Source of the DNA: Helianthus annuus
Taxonomy: Eukaryota; Streptophyta; Magnoliopsida; Asterales; Asteraceae
Assembly: GCF_002127325.2 (NCBI RefSeq)
Contig: NC_035445.2
Coordinates: 85,389,644-85,453,643 of the forward strand
DNA: 64,000 nucleotides
Direction of reading: 5' to 3'
The notes under the pieces were generated by a model, which was given only the letters and a program-made list of their open reading frames with translations, did no database searches and was not told the origin of the DNA. Below, piece by piece: positions 12,629 through 22,630 of this stretch. How positions within the stretch are numbered: position 1 is the stretch's first letter; every line of letters begins with the position of its first letter. The position numbers and the translations under genes are program-made.

Positions 12629-13353
12629 CCGTGATAGCCCTTACATACTCGGTCCATGATCATTTTGTGATCGTCGCTCCCCTTGTCTTCATGTAGGTTT
12701 TTATTATTTTCGTTTTTGCGCTTGTTTTGTTAAGAAATAATGTATATGGAGCCATCAAACAATTAACTAGAACCCGTTATCCAACTGACCCAACCCGCCC
12801 GTTCGTCAACCCCTCTGGTAATACCAATCCAAATAACAGCAAAAACAAGTTAACACCACAAAGTTTCCCCATTCATGAAGAGTAAGGGATGGAAAGCATA
12901 ATATTTTAACAAACCGAACCGAAAAAACCAAGGAAGAGTATTACATCAAATGTAAAGATCTAAATCCTTTCCCGGTTCCTCAAATACCGATGACAAAAAA
13001 AAAAAAAAAAAAAAACCAAATTTGGTCAGTCTTTTATTATAGGTTTCACAGAAGCTGTCAATCTGCATTTTAAGTTCAGGGTATATTTCAGTAACACCAA
13101 TGAGCAAGTTCGTTATAAAGCTTCATTAGCAATAAACTAATGACAGAACACTCATCTATCATAGTTACCAAGAAACTGCACCTGCCAGAAGTTTATCTTC
13201 TTTTGTTAATCCCTTGCAACACTTAATACTCGATTCTTGAATGATTTGAAGCCTCGCAGGATCAGAACGCTTTCCACATTATCGCAATCACAAGTTTCTA
13301 AATTTCAAATACAGCCAGAATTCCAAATTTCGGTTCTGCGAAACGTACCCCCT
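12629..13353. other. Region 3' of the PPR gene
   Basis: Probably holds the 3' UTR of the minus-strand PPR gene. There is a long A-run at about 12990-13014. On the minus strand this is poly-T, so it is not the poly-A tail of a PPR retrocopy. No other feature is recognised. Confidence 0.4.
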
Positions 13354-14688
13354 TCAAACCTTTTCTCTTCTAGATCCAAATTTTGCATTCGCTCGACCCT
13401 TTTTAACTAAATACTCTTGTAAATCAACACCTGCGTCTATTATTCTCGTATAAGGCGCTATTTCAACCTTCAATACTTCCTCTAGTCTCCCAATTTCCAC
13501 CTCACAAATCCTACTAATTACATCCATCCAAGTATCAACATGCGGAGCTTCTCCACTTTTCAACATACCCTCCAAAACCGAACACGCTGCATCAACCTTC
13601 CCAACACCACATAACCCGTTGACCAACACATGCCAAACCGACACATGAGGAGAAAACCCTTTCGACACCATTAAATCCAAATAACTTTTAGCCTCATCAT
13701 ACAAACCCTGACTGCATAAACCACCGACTAGAGTCTGATACGACACCAAATTCGGCAAACAACCATTCGCATCCATGTCTTCAAGAACCTTACACGCATC
13801 ATGTGCGCGATTTTCCCTACAGAAACCTAAGATAACCGTATTGTAATGCACAATATCCGGGTCACACCCTTTGACTTTCATCCGACATAACACCTTATAC
13901 GCCTCCCGAAACTTCTTCTTCCTACACAAACTATTCAACACTGTTGTGTAAATCAACCCATCCGGTACAAACCCTTTGTTCAACATATCCTCCAACAACT
14001 CCACAGCCCGATTCACCTGACTCTTCCTACACAAACCCTGCATCAGAATCCGATACGACTCCACATTCGGCATTACATCTCTCTTAGACATTTCACCAAA
14101 CAGCTGGTACGCAACACTAAGATCACCATTCAAACAAAACGCCCGCATCAAAACATTATACGATTCGACATTCGGACACACACCATACCGATTCACCGAC
14201 TTAAACAAGTCAAACGCAGGCCGAAGATACTGCCTTTCCGACACCAAAATCTCAAGAATCACATTCAATTGCTTTGGCCGTGGCTTGACGTCAAACTCGA
14301 GCATTGTGTAGAACGTTTTGAGGGCTTTTTCGGGCGAATTGGCTTCGCCGTAGATGCGAATAATGTGGGTGAAGAGGGAGGGGGTGAGGGTGTAGCGGCG
14401 ATCATGTTTTAACGAAGAGAGAAGGGAATTCATGAGGGAGAAATGGCGGGAATGGGCGAGTTTGAGGATGAGGGTTTGAATGGTGGAGTAGGAATGGTGG
14501 AAATTGGGGTGGGTTTTGGAAGATAAGTGGAAGATTTCATAGGCTACAAGTGGGTCTGATTGAGAAGCAATGAGTTTGTGGATTCGTGATGGGGATGGAA
14601 GAGTGGTGGGTTGTTGATGATTGTGGGTTGAGAAGAAGCGTATGGGTTTTGGAATTAGGGTTTTGATGGTGAAATGAGAAGGGATCAT
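13354..14688 (-). CDS. P-class PPR protein, probably mitochondrial
   Basis: 444 codons without introns, as is usual for PPR genes. Residues 1-30 are rich in basic and hydroxylated residues with almost no acidic ones, and include RFFST, a likely mitochondrial (or dual) targeting peptide. From about residue 104 to 383 there are eight consecutive 35-residue repeats, e.g. VESYNVLMRAFCLNGDLSVA and LIYTTVLNSLCRKKKFREA. There is no E, DYW or SMR domain, so it is P-class. Members bind organelle RNA through residues 5 and 35 of each repeat and guide stabilisation, splicing or translation. The RNA target cannot be told without applying the code. The ATG is the first in frame and leaves a full targeting peptide. 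No frame damage. Confidence 0.88.
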   Translation of the reverse strand: MIPSHFTIKTLIPKPIRFFSTHNHQQPTTLPSPSRIHKLIASQSDPLVAYEIFHLSSKTHPNFHHSYSTIQTLILKLAHSRHFSLMNSLLSSLKHDRRYTLTPSLFTHIIRIYGEANSPEKALKTFYTMLEFDVKPRPKQLNVILEILVSERQYLRPAFDLFKSVNRYGVCPNVESYNVLMRAFCLNGDLSVAYQLFGEMSKRDVMPNVESYRILMQGLCRKSQVNRAVELLEDMLNKGFVPDGLIYTTVLNSLCRKKKFREAYKVLCRMKVKGCDPDIVHYNTVILGFCRENRAHDACKVLEDMDANGCLPNLVSYQTLVGGLCSQGLYDEAKSYLDLMVSKGFSPHVSVWHVLVNGLCGVGKVDAACSVLEGMLKSGEAPHVDTWMDVISRICEVEIGRLEEVLKVEIAPYTRIIDAGVDLQEYLVKKGRANAKFGSRREKV

Positions 14689-14850
14689 TTGGAAATTTGA
14701 TTGTTGGATTATGGAAATTGAATGACGACGACGTTAGAGATTGAATTCCAGAGAAGATAGCTACGACGTCGGAGCCTCAAGTATTATTCTTCACTCACTG
14801 ACTCGCTTCAGTTAGTTGGAGAGGGGGTTACTTATCACTTTATTATTATT

Positions 14851-15250
14851 ATTTTTTTTTTGAAGGGTGTAATTCACAACAGACGGTTAATACACACCAA
14901 CAAGACGCAGGCCTGCCCCATTTCTGTCCCAAGGACTATGTTGTCTTAACGGGGCCCACGCCTCGGTAGAAATGGGACATAGCTTTCCCCGAGAAAATTT
15001 CCGACCCCCTGCCACTTGACAGGAGTTGCACCCTCCACACGAATCGACCGCCTGTTGTGACAGAGCAGCCCACTGGAGTAAATGCGCCGTAATAGAAAAC
15101 TCGGGTTCCATCAGGCTTGAACCGTAGTCCTTGCCATCCTTGGGTTGGGATAACCCCAATGCCTCACCTTTTGATGGAGGTGGGGATCGAACCTAAGACC
15201 ACTCGCATGGCCCAAGTCCTTTCCACCACTCCACCAAAGGATCATTGGCA
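14851..15250 (-). mobile_element. tRNA-derived SINE
   Basis: Read on the minus strand, the element begins near TTTGGTGGAGTGGTGGAAAG, which contains an A-box-like TGGTGGAGTGG. About 35 bp further is the B box GGTTCGATCC. These are the two internal pol III promoter boxes of tRNA-like SINEs. It ends in an A-run (T-run 14851-14861 on the plus strand). AAGTGAT is found on both sides and may be the TSD. About 400 bp, long for a plant SINE. It lies close upstream of the PPR gene. Confidence 0.72.
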
Positions 15251-15654
15251 TCACTTCATTTTGTTATGGTACGTTAGAATAATGATGCTCGTTATAACAA
15301 CAGAAAAAGGAAAAAATAAAATAAGATTGTGATATAATAAAAAAAATATCAACATGTGATCTACATTGATTGAAAACAATTGTTTGATAAGAATCTGTTT
15401 GTCAGGATACCACCATGATACTGGCATGCACTCATATATAAAAAAACAAAATGTATACTCTATTTTGAATGCAACTATGTTTTCAACAAAATTTGCAACG
15501 AAATGCCTGAAAAATTAAGTAAAGTTACGAATTTAGTTTTCTTTTTAAGTTAACAAACGCGAGTTATTGGAGAAAAATTATATAGCATAAATAAAAAACA
15601 ATAAAAAAGAAGTTGACATGTGGCAACTTCTTAATGGGCCAAACACTATTCATT

Positions 15655-15785
15655 AGTTTGATACCGACTTTTGGCATTTTCTGTACCAGGCTGGTACCTG
15701 TTTTTACCTTCAGGTTCCGATACCGAACAGGACCGTACTGGTATTTTTTATACCAGTACTGGTTCGGTAACGGTTGACACCAAGC
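15655..15785. repeat. GGTACC-type dispersed repeat, copy 3
   Basis: Shares TTTGATACCGA, TGGTACC and ACCGAACAGGACCGTAC-like blocks with the copies at 1255 and 1720. It ends just before the left end of the MULE at 15832, so the MULE may have inserted next to it. Confidence 0.5.
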
Positions 15786-16113
15786 TTATTCCAACTCGTG
15801 ATACCAAGAAAATCATTAAAGTTAAGAAAAAGAGAAAATTTCACTTTTTATTCTTTATGTTTGCACTGAATTTTGAAACATGCCCTTTAAAACTTTTAGT
15901 TTCAATTTATGTCCAAAACACACATGTTTTGTATCACTTTATGTCCTTTACACTAAACTGAGTTAATTTACTCAGTTAGGTTTATTTAATGCAAGGGTAT
16001 AATTGTTATTTGAAGTTTATACTTTATTCATCGCCCCTATTTAACCCCTGTATGCATCTTCTTCCTCAATCAGTTTAGGGTTTCATAAACTCTCTTTATC
16101 ATCTGCGTTGATA

Positions 16114-16506
16114 ATGGTGTTTTGTGGGTGTGGAAAGGAAGCAGCGATTCGAACATCAAAAACCTCCAAAAATCCAGGCCGTAAGTTCTATGGATGCCAC
16201 GACAAGGTAAGTGTTCAAAAATTTGGTTTTTTTTATGTACTGAACTTGTAAGAACAAGCATGAAGATAAGTGGGTTTTTTTTGTTTCATTTCTTTGTTTC
16301 AGAATAGAAAATGTGGGTTTTTTATGTGGATTGAACCACCAAAAATGTGTCAAACTTGCATGGATATCATACCCGATTTGTTGAAGTTCAAGAACGAATA
16401 TGAAGAAGAAAGAAGAAGACTAGAAGAAAAAGCAAGAAGTTGGAAGAAATACCTGATTTGCAGCTGGGTCTTCTTTTGTGTCTATGTTTTTGTATTCCGT
16501 CAATGA
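16114..16506 (+). CDS. GRF-type zinc-finger protein with C-terminal membrane segment
   Basis: Exons 16114-16206 and 16303-16506 (GT-AG intron 96 bp) give 98 residues. The first 45 residues form a GRF zinc finger: CGCGKEAAIRTSKTS, then NPGRKFYGC and KCGFFMW. Next come a charged coiled coil (EYEEERRRLEEKA) and a hydrophobic C-terminus, LICSWVFFCVYVFVF, that could span a membrane. Such proteins occur widely in plant MULEs and as host-annotated small genes; GRF fingers bind nucleic acid in other proteins. Here it lies inside the MULE next to the left TIR, convergent with the transposase. It seems intact. Role in transposition is not known to me. Confidence 0.75.
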
Positions 16507-16664
16507 AATCAACTGTTGTAGCTATAATGTACTGACTTTTGTTTAGTAATGGAAGTGTAATGACTTTTGTTTAGTAATGGCAATGTAATGAAATGGTCTT
16601 GTAGATTATGTTGCGGCTGATTGTTGTCTGTTGTAATGTAGATTATGAAATGGTTTTGGCCAAA

Positions 16665-16860
16665 TGCACAATATGCACAATGGCCAAAAGCACAAACTAT
16701 TGTAGCTAATGACCTGTACGATACCAATATGAAAACAAAACGACCAAATGCACAAACTGCTGTAGCTAATGACCTGCACAATGGCCAAATGCACAAACCG
16801 TTGAAGCTAATGACTTGTACGATACCAATATGAAAACAAAACAACCAAAATGATCAAAAC
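16665..16860. repeat. Short tandem repeats inside the MULE
   Basis: The phrases GTAGCTAATGACCTG, ACGATACCAATATGAAAAC and CCAAATGCACAAAC recur in order, two to three times with a period of roughly 55-60 bp and deletions. They lie between the GRF gene and the transposase 3' end, and may be the shared 3' UTR or terminator region of the two convergent genes. Confidence 0.6.
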
Positions 16861-16999
16861 CCTTAACATAAGCAATACCAAAATGGCCATTTAAGGCTGA
16901 TAATACATAAGTGTCAGTTCCATGTTCAAATTCTTCACAAAAACAGGTTCCATGGTTATAAACATAACTGCATACATACTACTAATACATAAATGTCTC

Positions 17000-19310
17000 C
17001 TACACCTTATTGCCTTGACAAGTTCTACTGTTATGACCTATCCCCTTACACTTTCGACAAGCCTTCTGCTTTTGGACATCCTTCTTCCCTTTCAGACCTT
17101 CGCTACTTCCAGCATAATGCTTTTTCCCTTTTTGCCCTTTTGTTGATCCAACACCAAGTTTACTGGACTTAGCACTAGTTTGCTGAGTTGGGACAGCCTC
17201 TGACCTACCATTACAGGACCTGCTGTTGTGCACTGTATTACCACACTTGCCACAAGTACCTGATGTACCAACCTTCCTTAGTCTCCGACCCTCTGTGATG
17301 TCCTCTAACTCTGAGGTTGTTTTCCTCCTTGCTTTTTTTGGCCACCCAACAGACTTATGGTAATATGGTGGTGTGATTGTTGTTGGCAGTAGAGATCTTG
17401 GCCACATTGACTTACCATTAATTGGATACACCTTGAATGTGTAAACTTGCTTCCACCTATCCATCCTGTAAACATGATGGACAAAGCTTTCTGGTAAGCC
17501 CACTTGCCCATGTGAAGCTCTGTTCCAGATGGCTGCCACATCATGTCTGCAAGGTATGCCATTGAGTTCCCATCTTCTGCAACTTCATGTCTTCTGTTCC
17601 ATGTTCACCACATACTGATTAACACCACCAGTTACTTGATAGTGCCCTTCACCATTCCAAATTATAGTGTAGGTGTCAATGTAGTGTTTAATACATATCA
17701 CAAATCAAATAACATGTTATTTATAACCATGAAAGAAATACAAACCTGGTAGCATCCTTCTTAATTTCCTCAAACAACTCAGTAACATATGGTGTTAGTA
17801 AACCATCACTCCTCTCAATCAACTAAAGAACATTAATAATTCTTCTCATGCAGTACTCTCTAATGAATTCTAACATTGCAATGATGGGCTTGTCCCTTCC
17901 TTCAAGTATATTTGAATTGAACACCTCACACATGTTGTTGAGCAACATATCAGATGTTGCCCTTCCTATAATACACAAGGTTAAACAGTATATTAATGCC
18001 CTATTTAACAAATAACAGAATTTTATACTTGTAAAGACTGTTTATATTACCAGAAAAATGAGACCTTGACCAATGTTTAGGAGGTATGTTAGATAACCAC
18101 AAGTGACACTCACTGTTGAAACTTTTTAAAGCATCCATCTCCTTTTCAAATTCAAAAACAGTTGTTGCTATTGCACATTTCCACAAAAGGTCTTTGAAGG
18201 CCCTTCCTTTGAATTGTAATCTCATGTTTTCATAGATGTGTCTTAGGCAAAATCTATGCTCAGCAAATGGGAAGACCTTCATAATTGCTGGAATAATGCC
18301 CTAAATAGGCCATAAAGAGATGAAGACTGTTAATAAGAACATATACATGAAGAATAATGTAACAATACATGAAGAATAATGTAAGAATAATGGATGAAGA
18401 CTGACCTTTTTCCTGTCACTTAAGAATGTAAAGTTTGAATTGGCTTCCAAATCCAAATCATCACCTAAGCATTCTAGAAACCAAGTCCAAGAGTCTAGTG
18501 TTTCAGCCTCTACTATAGCATATGAGACAGGGTAAATGTCATTATTACCCCTGCCACCACTGTTTTTGCTTTTTGGTCCTTCAGGTTGTCTAGAACTGCT
18601 AGAACCCCCAACTTCTTTATTTTTCGCATTATGTCCTTTTTCAACTTGTGGATTAGTACATGTCCTGCTATTATGTCCAGTACCCCTACACCTTCCACAC
18701 ACTCCTTTAACTTTTAAACCTTGTGTCATACTAATCCCAACACTGTTTTGTATGCTACCATCTTCAGCAAACTGTGGGATATCACCCCAACAAACAGCCT
18801 TTACCCTCTACATGTCATCCTTGATAATCCTAATTTGCCTCCTAGTTTCAACTGCATGTGTCTTGATCAGTTTTTTGGCTTCTTCTTTGGTTCCAAACAC
18901 TTGCCCAAGATACAAAGTATTTTTTCCTTCACCATCCTTTCTCATGGTCTTTAAAGCCCTTTTCCTAAAGCTTGTATCATTGTCACCAGACTCTGAACCA
19001 CTATGGAAATTTTCATTGTCTATAGCATCTTCTCCTAACTCATCACCATTAGTGTCAACCATATGATCAATAACACTATCATCAACATAGTCAGTAAAAA
19101 ACTTGTGATTCCTTATATCAATTTCAACATCATTTATGTTGTTTCCATCATCTGCTATGAAATCACTATCATCATCCTCACTGGTATTATGTTCCCTATC
19201 ATGCTCACTTTCATTCACATCCCCCTCATGCTCACTTTCATTTACATCCCCCTCATGCTCACTTTCATTCACAGACACATCATTCAACTTATGTTGCACA
19301 CTATCTGTAA
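17000..19310 (-). pseudogene. MULE transposase, C-terminal part, broken
   Basis: Read from 19310 downwards: an acidic repeat region (NESEHEGDV units), the MuDR-type segment ending RRQIRIIKDD, an in-frame TAG near 18810, then GDIPQFAEDGSIQNS. A CCHC knuckle (CGRCRGTGHNSRTC) follows where the first half of the DDE domain should be. The second half resumes with NNDIYPVSYAIVE, then EHRFCLRHIYENMRLQF and DKPIIAMLEFIREY, across GT-AG introns at 18301-18405 and 17966-18050. The SWIM finger (near 17580) has a stop next to its first Cys. The C-terminal part (17000-17539) has two more CCHC knuckles. The normal MURA order is MuDR, DDE, SWIM, knuckle. This copy has lost the first catalytic Asp region, so it is not active. 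Confidence 0.82.
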
Positions 19311-20879
19311 CACCTCGTAAAATCATACCCAATAAAATAAAGACACGTGTCATGTAGGGTAAACGTGTTATAAACCCGGATCAAGTTAAAGATGCACGGT
19401 AGGATTTAAAAGTGTCGACATGTTAATTAATACCTTTGAGCGACCTATTTATAAATCCCAAACCTTAATGTATATTATAAACATCTGATATATATCCGGT
19501 TATCCTTAGTGATAATTAATTTAAATCTCATAAGAATGGATTCCAAGAGTTTTACGACAAATCCTTAATTCAAAAATCATCTTCAATAAAGTCCAAATGG
19601 TGTAAGTGCATGGCAACACTCTCAAGGACATGCAAGATCAGATTCATGGTCCCCTCCTGCTGATAAATGACTGAAGATTCGAATCATAAAAGGTTGCATG
19701 GTCAAGGCTTAAAAATTCCCAAGTTTTTGTCTTCTGGCCACGCTTACGGACCGCAAGGGTACCACCTTACGGACCGTAAGGTGGCGGAGCTGGGCGAGCA
19801 TGTTTAAAAAGCGGATACGGAGCTCAAAGCCAAAGGCTAACGGTCCGTAAGACCTATAACTGGGCAAAATTTTGGACAGCTGCGAGTTCAGCAGGTTACA
19901 CCGACTTATAAAGATGGTTTTCGAATTCAGGGGCATTACAACTGGTTTTTAACCTATAGGGACACCTGGAAATCATCAGAGATCACTAGTAGGCTTTGTT
20001 GTAATGATCCTATAGAATTCCAAGTCCTATATAAGAAACTCAATGTTGCAACTTTTCCTTGCTCATTTGCAACTCACTTCTAGCTGATATCTGGAGCTTC
20101 TCTGGTCTTCAACAGGTCTTCTAAGGGTCATTAGTCGTGCTTAGGACTTCAGTAAGCTTCCTTAACCTCTCTTAATTCAGTTTTATTAGTTTAATGGCCT
20201 AAAGTCAAACCCGTCGTAATTAAGGTTTGACTTAGTGATTAATCACTAATGGTCCAGTCAATTCTCGAATTAAAAGTAGCTTTGAGTTGGTAATTATGTG
20301 GGTAATAAACCCTTAAAAGGGTACCCTCTGATTCCCACTCTAACTAGGTTAATTGTCGGCTCAAACTTGATTATAAAAAGTCAACAGAAAGCTAATTTTC
20401 ATATAAACGCATAATTAACAATGTAGAAGCCATGCAACCTGTTTTATAACTCATATAACTTGGTAATTAATGTAAGAACATGTCTAAACATGTTCAACCC
20501 GACAATTTTCAGTTTAAGCTCGGTTCGGAACCGAAGGTCGCAAAAGTAGACTTTTGCTTTGACTTTCAGTTCTGACCCAAATGTAGCATATTTTAGAAAT
20601 GCCTTAGAGCTCTATTAGGACCAGGTTATAGGTTAGCATAACCTTCTGAGGTTATACAACTTGGTTCCCTAGTTATCCGATTCGTATGCATGTTTCCGTT
20701 ATATGCCTAAATGTTGACTATTATGCCCTTATGATCTTAAAACGAGATTTTTGAAAATGTGAAAGAATAGAAACCTTTATTACTGATTTATAAACTTGCC
20801 CTAAAAATTTGACATCAGCTTGAGGTCTAGATTAGGAGTTATGCTCAATAGCGTAAATTAGAAGCTTTTTATTTATTAA

Positions 20880-21600
20880 ACGGCATAATTAGTGTTATCT
20901 AAACCCAAATTTTGATACCAAACTTTTTACCTACTGATATAAAATAATATTTTTGGATTTTAAATATTTTTATTTATTTTTAGACTGAGCATAACATAGG
21001 GTTCTAGCTTTGATTCGGTTATTGTCGGTTTTGCCCTTTTGGCCTATAAAATGAGTTTTTACAAATCATTTTGATACCAAACCTTTTTCTACTGATTTTA
21101 TATGATACATAAAATATTTTAAGCCTTCTGGAATAATAAAAATATCAGTTTTTCTTATAAAACCCGGAAATCGCTTAAAACCGCCTTTTTACGCGTTTTA
21201 AGCGCATAGTATGTATTAAAACTATTTTTATCATATAAGACTTGATACCTACTGATATTTTTAGTAAATTTTTATACTTTAACAGTAAGCAAAGGTTTTA
21301 AACTCAGATTTCCAGATTTGACCTTATAAGCTTATGTGAAATTACCAAAATGCCCCTTCGGTGCATAGTTTGTTTATAAATGATAAATTTCACATATATG
21401 TAATATCCTACTGATATAACTTATTAAATTAAGTATTTTTAGTGATTATATCAGACCTGAATCTCAGATTAATATATAAACTCTTTTATAACCTTTTAAA
21501 TGACCAAAATACCCCTACGGGGCATAATTTGAGTTTAAATCCAATTTGGGAATAATGGAAGGTATCTTACTGATATTACAACATATTTAAGGCATATTAA
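20880..21600 (+). repeat. Degenerate ~160-bp repeats within the solo LTR
   Basis: The anchor CTACTGATAT (or one-base variants) is found at 20931, 21089, 21249, 21418 and about 21567. Each is preceded by a CCAAAA..CCC..GGC.ATA phrase (e.g. ACCAAAATGCCCC, ACCAAAATACCCC). This spacing of 149-169 bp is close to one nucleosome repeat. The repeats are strongly diverged. Confidence 0.6.
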
Positions 21601-22625
21601 CTTAGGAAACCTGTATATGACTCTTTTGGTTACCCGTTATGCACTTTTCGCATTTGGATCGATTTATGTAACTAGTTTGCATAAATTGACCGAAACGGGC
21701 CAAACCTTATCATTTTCAACTCAAATTCCAAAATGTGTTTAGTTTACCCATATTATACAAGTCTTCAAACTTTTCGGGTCTAAATCACATTCTATCCCGG
21801 TCTTCGCTTAAATTGTGCGTTTGTACCGTATATCTTCCTTTAAAACTAACCGGTCTAAGTTTAGGCTTAATTAAGACCTGTTAGGAATCTAATAGGTTAT
21901 TAAAAACCTTCATTCCAGATTAGGAGCCCAGTAAAAGCTACTTGCACTCGCTGATTTTGATATATACTTGCTCAGGTAAATACTTTTAACTTATTTTCCC
22001 TTATACGGGCTTGGGGTACCGTATATAAAATACCGCTTGGTCGAGCATTGAATTTTTAATTGTATGAAGGTTAATTTATTAAAACGACCCGTTTAAATTG
22101 TTTTGTTTGCTTAAAGTATTTGGGGGGTTAATGACCATGTCCCGGATATCCTTGGCATCATTTATAGAAATGGCCACGACCTTAGCACGGGGTGTAGGCA
22201 TACACCTGCCAGTGCATGTATATATAAAAAAAGGTATAACCGTCGGTTCGAGAATAATCTCGCCGTGGGATTATATCATTTGGTGTGTCTATTAATCTTT
22301 AACCCGATATTAAACCCGGGCTACTGAACATATAACGAACATGTAGTTCTTTTACAAGTTTATATATAAATAATTATCTCAAGTTATAAAATATTTTGTG
22401 CCTTGTGCATTCAAATCAATTTTCCTAAACCTTTTCAAAATGAGTCAGTTAATTGTATTTACCAGTGTAAACTGGTGTATTTTCCAAAAAGGCTAAGTGC
22501 AGGTACTAATCGGAATAGGCTGGCCTCTCCTAGCATCAATAAAAGAGTCTTGCAAGCTTAGATGCCTTTAAATCTGTTGAACAATATTTATTTTAATTTT
22601 GATCCGCCTGTGGATCTTTTTCAGC

Positions 22626-22630
22626 CATTT
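22626..22630. other. TSD CATTT, left, of chromovirus copy 1
   Basis: CATTT precedes the LTR start TGTCACACCC here and follows the LTR end TGTCACA at 32676-32680. This shows that the element from 22631 to 32675 is a single insertion into the solo LTR. Confidence 0.9.

Larger units (their letters stand above)
19316..22630 (+). mobile_element. Solo LTR, left part (insertion in the MULE)
   Basis: Begins TGTAACACCTCG. Its other end, 32681-32839, finishes CGGGGTGTGACA. TSD CTATC is at 19311-19315 and 32840-32844. The two parts together make a 3.47 kb LTR with no internal region, i.e. a solo LTR, split by the chromovirus. A TATA box CTATATAAG at 20027-20035 suggests plus-strand orientation with U3 of about 0.7 kb. 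Between 20.9 and 21.6 kb a block containing CTACTGATAT repeats with a spacing of about 150-170 bp. CTTACGG..CCGTAAG palindromes occur near 19.75 kb. Confidence 0.88.

Noticed and set aside
12990..13014. Poly-A run as the tail of a retrocopied PPR gene
   Set aside because: It is on the wrong strand for the minus-strand PPR gene, and intron-less PPR genes are normal in plants.
18536..19357. Plus-strand frames opposite the transposase
   Set aside because: Antisense shadows of the Asp/Glu-rich transposase linker.
19316..22630. A 5' LTR of a second full retrotransposon
   Set aside because: The matching end at 32839 and the CTATC duplication show that it closes as one LTR without internal genes.
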